Source of the DNA: Struthio camelus
Lineage: Eukaryota; Chordata; Aves; Struthioniformes; Struthionidae
Direction: 5' to 3'
Assembly (NCBI RefSeq): GCF_040807025.1
Contig: NC_090944.1
Span: 123,991,738-124,055,737 of the forward strand
DNA: 64,000 bases
Below are positions 35,150-47,640 of the stretch, piece by piece. The notes under the pieces were generated by a model. It was not told where the DNA came from. It worked only from the letters and a program-made list of their open reading frames with translations, and made no database searches. How positions within the stretch are numbered: the stretch's first letter is position 1; each line of letters starts with the position of its first letter. The translations under genes were made by a program, and so were the position numbers.

Positions 35150-35950
35150 GTCATCCTACAAAGAAACAAGTCCCAAAATATGTACAATAAAAAGAAATAT
35201 TTGAAGTTCCTCTGACTGTAACTATTAAAACACATAAATCCCTGCTTATAAACCCCGTAGTCCCTGCAGACCAATATTTTGAAAGATGTCTGAAGCTTTG
35301 TAAACTGGAAGATGTAATAGGATTAAAGCTGAAATGTGACAAGACAGCTAATTTTTAATTATTTCTGACTCATTTCTAATTTCTACCTCGTTCTGAATAT
35401 TTAAAAGGCCTTCCAAATATATTTCACAAGTTTCAATAACAAGCTAGTAACTGGATGTGGCATTATAGCAATTTATAATCACCTCCTAAAATGGGGATCT
35501 AAATTAATCTTTCTACATCTCATTAGTTTAGCTATCAGAGATCTTTTACAAGATAATTGGCTTTCAGTGGCTTTAATTTAATTTAATTTATTAATATCTT
35601 ACATCTATATTTCATAGATGCTGTTTCAATTATTGACCTGATACATCTCAGAAACATAATTCTTTTATACAGCACCCAACTTTTGCTTCTAGGGCTCTAG
35701 AGCCTTTTAAAGATGTTTTAATGAGAAATAATAAGTTCTTGTTTGTGCTTGCCTTTACAGTCAATAGCAATTTACTTTTGCCTTAGGTTCTTGCAAAGGG
35801 AAATTAGATCTTATTTTGGAATTAGAAGCTCGGAACATTTTGTTTAGTAAATGAGGCTAATTTTATTCTTAAAATAAAACTTGCTATACACATGTTATAA
35901 TGCTGCAAAAGTCCAAATAATGTATGGCAGAGCTAAAAAAAAAATCTAAT
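35150..35950. promoter_or_regulatory. AT-rich stretch with enhancer-like composition
   Basis: About 800 bp of AT-rich, low-CpG, largely repeat-free sequence sits between GC-rich flanks. It contains many TAAT homeodomain-type cores (for example around 35350-35360, 35500 and 35575-35600) and a short (TTTAA)n run near 35575-35592. This composition is typical of conserved non-coding developmental enhancers, and LBH is the nearest developmental gene downstream. It is an inference from composition alone. Confidence 0.25.
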
Positions 35951-38900
35951 AAATAGTCGATTAACAACTGACAGATATATGTGAAAACAAACTCAGTGAG
36001 CAGCAGCATTCGGGAAACTCCGTTTCCCGTGGGTTTGTGTCTCGTGACTGAATTCCCCAGTGCCGACAACGGTGCAGCCCTGCCTGAAACTTTTCCCCTA
36101 GCCAGCAACATTCACCTCTGCTCTCCGAGGTGGGTTTTTTCTTTGGTGGCTGATACGAGCGTTCTTGCGGTGATGCCACTGATCTTGTGTCTGTGCTCCC
36201 TCCTGTAGCATCCTCTTGGCTGACAAACCTGTAGCAATATAGTGTTTTTGAGACTTCCAGCCCTCTGTAAACTGAGGCTGGGGAGGACAGATAGACAACA
36301 AGACTGTGTGACCCCAAGAACTTCCTTCCTTAGGAAACCTCAAAATATGTTCTCTCCTAGAGCAGAACAGCAACACTGAAACATCTGACAGTAAATGTAA
36401 TGATGATAATTGATGTTTAATGAATAATCCAGAGCAGTTTTAATATTTCAGCTCCATAGAATACCTTTCATCCCCAGGAGCTAAAGCAATTCATAAAAGG
36501 TGTACTGTTACCCTACTTTGTCTCCTTTTGCCATTAAATCCACTATCTTCATGAGGTCTAATTATGTGACAAGGTGAGTCTTGGGCAGGGTATGCAGAGA
36601 CAAACCTGGCCCAGGGGCACAGAGTTCCTGTGTGCCCCTGTCCTGCTCTGGTATCTGCTCAGAGGGAAGTCAATTTACTGCATTTACCTCTGGGTGGTGA
36701 AGGGCTGAGTCAGCCCTGCTTTGGTGGCAGCCTGAGGCCCTGCAGCGCTGAGGACTTCCAGACTGTGACAGCAATAAATTTCCATCCTGTGCAAGATCCT
36801 CCTCGGGGGACACCTTCCAGGTAAGAGGTGAGGGCCTGAGTTTTGTCTGTTTGGTGAGAACCGCCCTGGACCTGCAAACGGTTCAGTGGTGACCGAGTGG
36901 CAGACACAGCTCTCTGAGGTGGACAGGGCAAGACCTTCCTTTCCTACCTGAGGGCCCTCGGAGATGACTTGAGGGTAGAAAGCCTCAGTCAATCCCCCTC
37001 CCTGAATTTTCTTTCTGACTGCCCCACCACGCGCAGAGCTGATCCACCGATTCATTCATTTCACCCGGCATTAGATGAGTTACGTCCCTCAGGGCGCAGA
37101 CGCAAGGACGTGCGCCAACTCTGCTGGCTCTTGCCCTCCAGGACTGGGGGCAGCTTCACGGAAATAAAACCCAGCTGCTTCCCCGCAGCCGCCAGGCCCG
37201 TGAGGCTGTTCTTCCCAAGGGCACGGCTCGGCTCAGCTCCCTTCTGCGGCTAACAGAAAGAATCGGGACACCGAAACCCGAAGGGACCAACGTCAGACCT
37301 TGGTGGCCGGGAGCCCTCAAAGGCCACCTGCGGGACGTGGGTGAGCCCCAGCACAGGGCTCTGCGGGCCGCCGGGCTCGGCAAGGCAGGCAGAGGAAAAA
37401 AGTCCAATAACCCCCTCTGCTGTCAGGAAACACGGTCGCAGGGGCTTCCTGCAGCACAAGATGCTCCTCGCCTCGTCCCCGGCATTTTCTGCTTTTTCCC
37501 TTCCCTCCCAGCAAGCCCAGGTCTCCTACAGAATGCAATCAGCCGGACTGATTTTTCCAGTTAAAAGATTAAAAAAGTGTCTGCTAGGGGAGAGGAGAAC
37601 AGCCGTTAACAACTCCTGCTTGTTTCAAATATCCTCTGAGGTCTTTGATCCCAGAATAAACACAGGTTTTGTTTTTGACAAATGTGCTGCTGGTGCTCAT
37701 TTGGTTCTTTGAGTTTGTGGGCTCTTGTGGCCTGCTCACAGATGTACCAGGTAAATTTACTGGTAGGAGAAGGGCTTGAGGGTGGGAAGAGTGAAATGAA
37801 GACAAGACAAAATTATAACCTCCCTCCTTCCCTATTCCCCCCCAAAAAGAGATTTTGCTGTACGATGTTACTCTGCTTCTGCTGCAGCCCTTTACTCTTG
37901 CAAATCACAACCCCTTTGGAAGCGAGGTTGATTCTCTGGCTTTGGGCTTTATCTTCTGAGGATGGAAAACAGCAGAGCATAAGAAAGGACAGGGGAGTTG
38001 CTGTTATGTTTTCATGTTGTTTTTTTGGCCAGTTCTACTTAGCAGCCTTTTGTATTTTAAAAACATTTCAACATTTTAAAATAATTTTAACTGAAGAAGT
38101 GCTGCCATTCTTTCCTCTCTCCATCCCCACCCCAAATGCTCCAGGCTTACTTTGCTCTTTCTCGTAAAGCCTGCTGCAACTAGGAATGCGTACGCTCTGC
38201 GAGCCACCTCCAAGCAATGAAGGGTACCATCAAGCTGGGACACACAGGGCTCGGGCTTTGAGATGCCTGAATAGCTCTGCGGGCTTTGGGCAGCTCTGCT
38301 GAGCACGTGGTGATGCAGCGTATACAAGTCGTGCTGGGACACCTTTCTGCTCTCCAGCCTCCCTGGAGGCTCCAGCCATGGCTAGCCTGTAGTCCAAGGC
38401 AGTTCCTGGCTTTTCGGGGTCTGTTACTAAAACTGCACCAGTAATGAATTGTTCAGTCTATTAATCAAATCAGAAGGAAGGCCAACTTGGTTCATTTTAG
38501 ATCAATCTGAAGTGAACATTTCTGGTTGTTTGGGTTTCACAGCAAAATGAAAAATCACCCCAAAAGAGGTTTTCTGAGGTCAGCCAGGAGAGTTTCATTA
38601 TATTCAGTTTTAACCTCCCTGTCTGAAATGCTGGTATAACTCTTTGCTGACTCAGGTTGGCATTTACGAACATTTTTGTTCCATCCAAAAGAGCATTTTC
38701 CATGAATAAATGATTGATCTCACCACATCCCTGAGCTCTAGTCTTACAGTGGCAGGGGTGGCCGAGGGTAAGCCAGGGTCAGCTCATGGCCTCAGGGTGC
38801 ACTCTGGCACCAGGCAGGCAGCAACGGGAACGGACAGACAGCCGTGAGGGTTCTCTTCCAAAAAAGCACCAGGAAATCCTCAGCTGCCCTGCAGGCCTCT

Positions 38901-41900
38901 AGCTGTTCATAAAAGAGGAGCAAGAGGTCCAGCGTATGAGCCAAGGCCTGGATCTGGCCTTGTGTGTTTCCGCTGCTGTAACGTGAGCCTTTTAGCTTAG
39001 CCTGCCAGGAGACAGGGCAGTTACTGTCCCTTGCCACTTTAAAGAAGGCCCATTAGACTTCTTTTGGGGACTTAACTAATGATACCACTACTTTCTAAGT
39101 CAGATGCACAGATAATGAAAACTTCTTCTTCCTAGCAGCCTCACTCCAGTTCCTCTCCATTAACAATACCACCTGCAGCCAGAACTGAGCCCTGCAGCTA
39201 AGGACTGCTGTTTATGGCATCTTAAAATTCGTATTATATTCAATGGGATCAAGTCGTTTAACCGTTTGTTTGCTGGAGCCAAGAACTAATCTCTGAGTTT
39301 CCGAGTAGTACTTGCATGCTGAAGCTGGAAGAGTCAAGCCTCAGGGTGGCATAGTCTCAGCTGCACCAAAGGAGGGTACATTGTGTTTTGTTCTAGCCTA
39401 AAGTTGCTATAAAGGTTTAGTTCCGAGAGAGCTCAATTAGGACTGAGCACTCTTGCAGCGGGTCCCTGCCTAATTATGGCTCTGAGACTTTGCGGTAGGC
39501 AAAAGACAAAGGAATGCAGACCAAAGAGGCAAACAACAGCGGGCATTTCCATGGTTTCTGCTTTGCTGCTCGAACCTGTGTCCTATCCCTTGCAGAGAAC
39601 TTGCCTGTGAAGGCTGAAGCTGCCCTCCCTCCCAGCACCCTTCCTGAGCTCAAGCACTTTACTTCTCACAGACTTCTGAGATGGACAGATTTCTCTTTCT
39701 AAGTTTCCAGGTTGTTATCTTTCCAGATAGCAGCTGAGCACACCACGCACTGTCCTGCTCCTCCTGGGAGCTGGCAATGCTGGGAAATGCTTGTCACTGC
39801 ACCAGAACTCCCATGTATGGACGCTGCTGTGCAATGGCTTTGGATCTCCTTTTGAAGGTCAGAGGAGATCAGTCCTCGCAGACAATGCCTGGCTAAGCAA
39901 GGTAATAAATTCCATGAAAAATCACACTGGTAGGTGCCTTTTAATGGGACCTCGTTGTCCTGAGTCCTAACAATGGCCTGCTTTGAGGGGGATTATGGTG
40001 CAGTTTATAGTTGGCCTTATTTTAACTTTCATCTCAGCTGATTGTGGTCACTGAAGTCAGCTCCCTTATCCGGGTGCAAAGGCTCAGTGTGTGCAAATCC
40101 TCCTATGGAAAAACTTCTTGGCGCTGCCTTCGCAGGTGCTCCTTCCTCCAAGTTCTCGTGCTGGCCTTGTGGCTGCCATTTTTTGCAAGTCAGAGTAAGA
40201 CGTTTTAACTGCCTTTTTTCAGGTTTGTCAGCTATGAGAATACATCTACGGATGGCCTTATTTTTACCGACAGCCAGGTGGAATCGGTGGCATTATAGCA
40301 TCCCTTTGTCTTTGCTGTAAGAGCGCTTTGTCCTTTGAGGCAGAACCTAGGTCCTGTCTCAGCAGCCTCGGTGCAGGTGCATGACTGGATCCAGTAAGGG
40401 GCTGGGCTGGTTTCTCCCCTCCTTGTCTCCCCTGCTGAGCTGATTCCTGTAAATCCAAGCCCCTGTGATCCTGCGCTCACATGTTGCAACCGCGAGCTGC
40501 CTGACAGCTCACATAATGCTGACTGGCAGGTGACCATGGGAAGTGCAGCAGGGGTCATGTCCCCACAAGCCTGGATCTGTCTAAGTCTCCCAAGATGCAT
40601 CACTAAGACTCTTAGGGCTAAATTCACCCCTGCGTGTAAGCGCTGAAGGAACATCGCCGCAGCAAGGGTGTGCTTGGCCCCTCATTCCCCATCCAGGTGC
40701 AACCCGCAGCCACCCGACAACTTGCCCTTTGCTGCTTTCTGTATTTCCAGCTTCATTTGTTTAATAGCTTGTCACCTAACATGAAGGACTTTACCGTTCA
40801 GTATCCCAGAGTGAGCTGTGCTCTACCTAAGCAGCTCCCTGCTACGCATACTGTTTAAAGTCTGGCTCCCCAAGCCATTCCGGCTGGAGCCGAGGGGTGA
40901 AGCCCTGCCAGGATGCCTGTGGCAGCAGCCTGGGGTGGCTGCAGGGGTCTGTCTCGGCCTGGGGGGACCGCAGCGTCGTCTGCCCGGGCCAGGGGACTCC
41001 AGCGTTAGCTGCTCCTCTCTGAATCCAAGCGCTTGGCTTCAACACAAAGTTCATGGGGTGCAAGTGGAGCTGCCCTGTCAGAAGCATGCCGGCATCCAGC
41101 AGGTTTGAGGTGGCCGCAATCTGTGCAAGTTAGAAAACCTGGCTCTTACATAGCAGCAGAGCTTAAAGCCATGTAAGGTGAAGATAAGCATTACCCTCAG
41201 CCTTTTGTAGAGGAAGGGGAGCGTCGGGGTAGCGAGTAGCAAGTCCCTATGGCGGCTCTTCTGCAGAGGGCCCTGCGCTGCCCAGGTGGGCTCTGGGCTG
41301 AACCTCTCTGACGCTCAGCCTGTGTTTCAGATTGACTGTCCCCATGTGAACCCCTCCCCTGTCCTAACTCGACAGCTCTAATTTCTTGCCAGTCCTGTCC
41401 CAGCTGCCTGGCGAGCTCAGGTTTCTCTCCCCACCTCCCAGCTCCAGGTCTTTCCTTCTCTCTCCTACCCCCTTTCCAGGGATCCTCTCTCCTGAACTGG
41501 CCTTGCCAGTCTGTGTTCCCACACACATTGGGTCTCCTGCGTGTCCAAGGCAGGCTGTCACCCATGTTGCTGCTTAGTGCAAGCCCCCCGCCCTCCCCTC
41601 CCACAGCCCAGCGTGGGGCATCGCGCTCCCACCCGGTGAGAGCCAGGGCTCCCCGTCCTGTGGGAATGGGAGCAACAGCACCTCTCTCCCGGGGAAGAGA
41701 GGCAGGCTCTTTGCCTTTTTCCCCATGAAAAAAAGATAGAAATAACAACCACGGACCCCTCTGGGCAGAGGAGACACCCACCGGCGTATTGGCCTGCTAC
41801 CTACAGCAATGTCGCTTTAATGAAGGGCCCCGGTCTGCACAGACAGCTGCTTCGGAAACGGTCAGTAATTAGTGCTGGAGGTAGCGACAAGCTTTGCAAG

Positions 41901-42282
41901 AAAGCTGCGAGCGTTATCGAAATTGCTCATTAAATCTCTGGTTCCTCCAAGCCGCTCACGGCTTCTCACGCACCGCAGGCTCGGGCACCCTGCGCCCCTG
42001 CCCGCCACGGGGGCACCACCGTCCCTGTCCCCATCCGCGCTGGGACCGCCGGGCCATGGCACAGCACCCTCGCCACCGTGCCGGGAAGTAGTTTTGTAGT
42101 TATCCTGGGGAATAAATTATTAAAGTCAGCCTATAGACACTACTGTTGTAGGTCACTGCTGAAGTACCCCTGTTTGAGACTAGCTAGGTGGATGTTATTG
42201 AGATTGGGGTATTGTTTTAAGTCACATGGAGGTGGGTTTGCCACTATCTGGAGAAGAGCAAGCGAAGGGGAGATCAAAGTCA

Positions 42283-42362
42283 GCCTTGCTCTGAGCAGGG
42301 CTTGGACAGGAGACCTCCAGAAGTCCCTCCTGCCCAGAATTGTTTTGCGACTCTGTGGTTCA
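42283..42362 (+). mobile_element. Old CR1 3'-end relic
   Basis: The segment reads like a diverged avian CR1 3' end on the plus strand: CTCTGAGCAGGGCTTGGAC, then a GACCTCCAGAAGTCCCTCC block, ending in TTTTGCGACTCTGTGG where the consensus has an ATTCTGTGATTCTGTG tail. It is much more diverged than the CR1 at 27195-27657, hence older. Confidence 0.7.
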
Positions 42363-45300
42363 CAGTTGATTTCCGGAAGACATTTCCAAGGTTAACCCAA
42401 CAGTTTACTCACGTGCAGTATCGCTGAGGTTGTTATAGTGCTCATGCTGGTCGGGTGGCATCGAGGTTAACCCCTGGGACTCCCTGAAACAACTGGATGA
42501 CCCTCAGCCCCTACTGGATCTCAGCCTCCACCGTGCCCAGGACTCCTCCAGGCTGCAGCAGCTCCAGGCAGACCCACATTTATTAGCCTTGAGAAATCAT
42601 GGGAGTTTCAGATTGGAGATTTTGGTTGGTTTCACGAACAGGTTTGTCAGCCAAGGTGTTTGGCATGAATCTTGTTGTGGGGTTGGAACCGGAGAGCTGG
42701 GATAGGGGCTTGTCTCGCCCTTGCCAGGGACAGGCAGACCACGGCAGAATATCCCTGCAGTTTGGGGCGTTTGCAGTTTTGTTTCTGTTACGTGGATTAC
42801 TGTGAGAGACTGAAAGGCAGGTGCTACGTAGCGTTGGACCCAGCTGTGTATAAAAATGTAATGTTCCATACATCTGAGCATGATAAACACATTAAAAAGG
42901 AATGGGGTGTGTCTCTAGCCATCTCCAAGGCTTTATATAGTCACAGCTATGTTTTTTTTTTCTTTTTTCACCAAGTGGAAGTAGAGTAGTATGCTGGTTT
43001 CAGGGGAGAGAAAGGAGTGGGAGGCAGAATATCACATCCTATTTCCTCTTTTAAACACTTGGCAAGGGAGCGAACTTTCCATTCCCATCTGGCACAAGCA
43101 GACTAAACACAGGTTCCCTTCTGATAGCCATCTGCACTCTTCTGCTACCTTTTCCCATCAGTCCTCTGTAGACAAAATGCAAACCCGTGCACTATTTAAA
43201 GATACTTGAATTTAGGGAGTGTAACCAAACGATCTCTTTTAGTTACCTTCCTTCCAAGATACCGAGCAGGGAGAGCCAAGCCAAACAATAACCCTGGTTA
43301 ATCAACAGGCTCAGGACATGAAAGCAACTCCATTTCCTATTTGTGAATGCACAGATGTTGTTTATCTTGGATCTTCCCGTGTTGGTCCCCGGGGACTAAA
43401 TCACAGGCCTTTAGATGGAGCATGAGTGATCGCTTTTCTGTCAAAGGAGCCAGCAGCAAGACCTCTGCAGCCCTATTGCTGTTCTTGCCCGCCTCATATC
43501 TCCCTGAAGACGGGTCTCTTTTCTGGCCTTACGCTCTCCAGAACAACTGGAGCAGGCTGTGCTGCCAGGGGACATCAACCTCTAGGAAAAGGCAGTGAAA
43601 ATCAGCCTGGTGGGAGCTCGAGGCTGCAGAGCGGGGCTGTGCCCACCCCGCGAGCCCCCTCAGAGGTCTCCACTCCAGGCGCACCCTGAGGATGGAGAGG
43701 CCGATAGCAAGGAGAAAGGAGGTGCTGGCGAGGCTGGGCTGCCCTTGGTGCTGATAAGGGCTTTCTGGGGCGCACGTGCAGGAGCGGGCGTCTCACCCCT
43801 GTGCAACCCCCGTGCTAGTCTCGCCGCTCGGACCTTGCAAGTTCAGCACAATCCAGCTGGGTCAGCGAGCGCCAGCTGGTGCTGGTGGCAGTCCCGTAGC
43901 TGGCTCTCCCGTAAGAAAGCTCGCCCTCGCTCAGGCCCATACCCCATCCCCTGCCCAGGGGCAGTCGCTCAGGGGAAGCCCAGAAGGAGACTGAGTCAAG
44001 CACGACCCCTTCCCGGCACAGCCATCCTACCCTGGGCACCGCAGCAGGGTGCCCCCCCGGCTGGGCTGCCCCGGTGCCCACCGTGCCCCAGCGACCCGGC
44101 CGCTCCGCCTGTGACCCCCTGGCCCTGCGTGTGGGTTGGGGTGGGGGCTGTCTTGCTTCTGAAGAAGATACAAAAATGGGACCCTCTGAAGGTCTGGAGA
44201 TGTTTATCACCTGATGCCAGCGACCCTGCTAAGTCCTGGCAGGGGTTGCGATGAGCTATCCTGCTTCGTTACATTCCCCATTTAATCCCCAGCGGAGAAG
44301 ACGGTCCGTGTTCTTCCCTGTACCTGTCAAACTGAGCACAAACTGATCAGCAAACCTTCCCGCAGAGGCGGCCGGGGCTCCCAGAGCATCTTGAGTGACT
44401 GCTGGGGGGACGAGTGCCGCTTCTCGCAGCGACAGTGGGGGGCTGTGCTCGCGACCTGCATCCTCGCCTGTCAAGCGCTCTTTTTAGGGAGCAACGGTGA
44501 TAGTTTTCTGCACTGCAGAAACATAGCCACTGCAAGACAAAGCTGGCTATGGTTCGAGCTCTGTGCCGGAAAGCACCTTCCCGCCACGGTTTGAGTACTA
44601 AATGAGTGTCTCCTCCACGAAAAAATGATACGTTAAAATTTATCCCTAGCTGTGAAATGCTAAGCAGCACTGCTCTGCTTGTCATAGATTTTGTATAGCA
44701 TAACTTGTCTGTTCTCTAAACTCAGATGAATACATATGTGCCCCAATGCAGGGGAGAGACGGTGCAGTGAGGCTGCAGCGCCAGGCGATAAGCCGGGCGG
44801 CTGCAAAGCTGCCTGTTCCCCGGCAGGGAGCGTGAACTTGCCATCCAAAGCAGCTCGCTGCGTGCGCTCGCAAGCGCAAGCCTTGCCTCACGCACCGAGG
44901 AGGAGGAGAGCTGGGAATTAGCCCCGTGGAGCGCTGCGCTCCTGCAGCCAGGCGCTTCGCAGGCCTCCCCTTTGCCAGGCTCGGGCCCTGCCTCACCACG
45001 ACAGCAAACGCAGTTTTCATGTGCCTGATAGCCGACCAAAACAGTTTAAAGCCTTGGACAAGCATCAGCTCACGCTGCCGGTTCAAACACCGAGGCAATC
45101 TTCCCCTAACGTGCTTTATGCGGGATGGGGCATCGCCTGCATTTCAGCAGCAGCGTGCAAAGCAATCAGGCAGCGCGCGCACGCACGCGCCGCAGCCCGC
45201 GGCTGCCAGCTCCTGCCTGGTTCACATCAAACTGGTCCTGCCAGGCCCGCGACTGCCCAGACCTAACGCAACTGAAGAGGGGACAGGGGCCTACGCTGTG

Positions 45301-47439
45301 TCTGGGGTATCTTCGCACTATTCGACAGCTTGTAGAGACACCCTCCGTGAGGCGAAGGGGTTGGTTTTCTGCTGGTGTGATTCCACTTCAGTCAACAGTG
45401 TTAGGTTAGCAGCGAACTCGGCACCTCTTTTGTGCACGACTGAGCTGGCTGATTAAAACTCTTCAACAACGGTGACAGGTTTAAGATAAAGTTGAGCTCT
45501 TCCCCGAAGGGCTGACCAGACGATGCAGCTGACAGCCGACAGCAGCAGCCAGACCACTTCCTGCGATGGAAAAACCTCCGGGCAGCACCCAGACCGGTAC
45601 AAACCCAACTGCAGCAACGAGCGCCGTGGGTGTTACTGGAAGAAGGGGTTTCGAGGTGGATTTAAGACTGTGTCCCAGTCCCGAGCCTGCAACCATAAGG
45701 GGTCTGAGCAGCTGGGGTGCAGGCCCTTTCCCTGCCCGCTTTGGGAACTGTCCTGCAGAACTGGGGATCCTCTACTGGCCCCAGGCTGTAAGACCGTGCG
45801 TCTCTGGCAGCTGGCGAGGAGAAGTATGGCGCTGCAGTGTAGCTCTGAGTAGTGTCGGTTCTGCCTGGCCTTTCTCCTGGCAAGCCCCAAACCTTGGAGG
45901 AGAGAGGCTCATCCATAACCGGTCCAGATGAGGAAGGTCCCTACGGAGTGAACACGCCATCATGTGCTCACAGTCAAGGAGAAGGATCTTCTCACAGGGA
46001 AGAGATCTGAGGGGATCGTTCTCCAACAACAGATTGGGGAACTGGTTTGTTCCCCACTGTCCAGCTCCAGGTGGTGGGCCACGGAACAGGGAATGAGGTG
46101 CCTCACCAGTAGCAGAAATCATCGCTCCACGCTGGCCCCAGATTGCAGCCTCTGGAGAGCCAGGGAAGAGCTGCCGTTCAGAGCGAGCAGCAGCTGGCAC
46201 AGGACTGCAGTGCTCAACTACTTTAGCTATTCATTCCCAGGGTCCCAAAAGAAGCAATTAGTGCATCGATCCCTGCCTTAGTGAGCTATCAGGGCAGAAG
46301 GCAAAGGATAACTAGCCTATGCTCTTAAGTAGGAAGCTGAGGATTTTATGGGATTACTTCTTGCTCCTTGACAGATGTAGGTCTTTTTAGGCCAGGGCTA
46401 AGGTCATCATGGTTTGATTTAACAGGCTTCAGCAAGAACCATTCATCAAGCCCGGGATGGGGCAGACTCCTAGTCACTCGGGAACGTGCTGCCACTTGCA
46501 CATAGGTACACACACGTGCATGCCGGGGAGAGACAAACACCACCCAGGCCTGGGATCCTACTCCCTGATGTCTGTGCAGAGACAGCTCATACCTAGAGAA
46601 CCTCTCTCCGTAGTGCTCCAACTGGTTCTCCAAACCAGATGGCCCAAAGCCAGAGGACCTGGACACGTGCAAAGAGACAGTGCAAGCTATTTCAGATGTC
46701 CTCACCCCATCATGTGCAACGTGTCTGTAGCTCTTTCTATTCTGACTTTAAAAGGTTTTTATCCAATAATCAGTAGAGCTTGGGGCTCAGTGTTTGGTGA
46801 GGAACTATCCTCCTAACTTCATTAAACTTTCGGTATTGATTTTCTCTCCTCAGTTCTTCTGACTCTTTGGGAATTAATCTAGCTGCGGTGGGGCAACTCC
46901 TCAGGCTGCCTTGCAGCGAGACGTTGAGCCTCTGGTTTGCTTTGTGCTGGGGACATGGTAGTTCACATGCCCAGTGATAGCAGCTAAAGACAGAGCATTG
47001 GCTCAGCTATGCTGGGAGGTATGTGGCTTACATAGTCTCTTGTCTGTGCAAAAATAGTGTTACTATTAGAAAAGCTCTTTTGTGCTATTATCGCAGCACC
47101 TACAGTGGCAGGCCTTGTTGCTTTTGCTAAGCCAGCAGAGTTGAACAAGTGCAACAGCAGAGGTGGGGTCTTACAGGAGTAAGAAATGTCTCTGCTCAGC
47201 TCCTGCGTTTTGGTAGCTTCCTAACACTTGGATTTATTTATTGGCTCTTCCCCTTTGGCAGAGGAGTGGCCTCTTGTGTTTCTCAGGCCGCCACCACCTC
47301 TGTGGTGCTGGGCAAGTGCTAAGCGGTCCATGACCTGCCATAAAGCGTGAAGGGCTGATGTTGCCTGTAGGTCAAGTCTTCTCAGTGAACTACTCCTCTC
47401 ACCACCAGGTTGTAAAAAGGACATAAATAATGGTGGGGC

Positions 47440-47640
47440 AGCCGGGTATGTCAGGCCCTGTTACAGAAATAAACCTGTTAATAAATAAAATCGTAGTGTA
47501 ATGAAAAGCTGAAATGCGATGATTCAGTACAGGATTCAATCTTTTAAATGAGAATATTTTCCATAGACAGATTCCGGCCAAAATGCATTTCACTTACACT
47601 GATGGAATATAAATATTAACGCAGACACTCTTTGTTCTTA
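47440..47640. promoter_or_regulatory. AT-rich candidate conserved element
   Basis: A 200-bp AT-rich island lies in GC-rich surroundings, with ATAAATAAA, TTTAAATGAG, an octamer-like ATGCATTTC and ATATAAATATTAA motifs. Composition suggests a non-coding regulatory element rather than a gene. Conservation was not tested. Confidence 0.2.

Noticed and set aside
41197-41781. 194-codon minus-strand ORF
   Set aside because: Arg/Gly/Glu-rich low-complexity translation with competing ORFs on both strands; no homology recognised.
43595-44254. 219-codon plus-strand ORF
   Set aside because: Low-complexity Pro/Ala/Gly/Arg composition, opposed by ORFs on the minus strand, no domain or splice context.
45160-45200. 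CGCGCACGCACGCGCC alternating stretch as Z-DNA element
   Set aside because: Too short and imperfect to claim more than local GC-rich composition.
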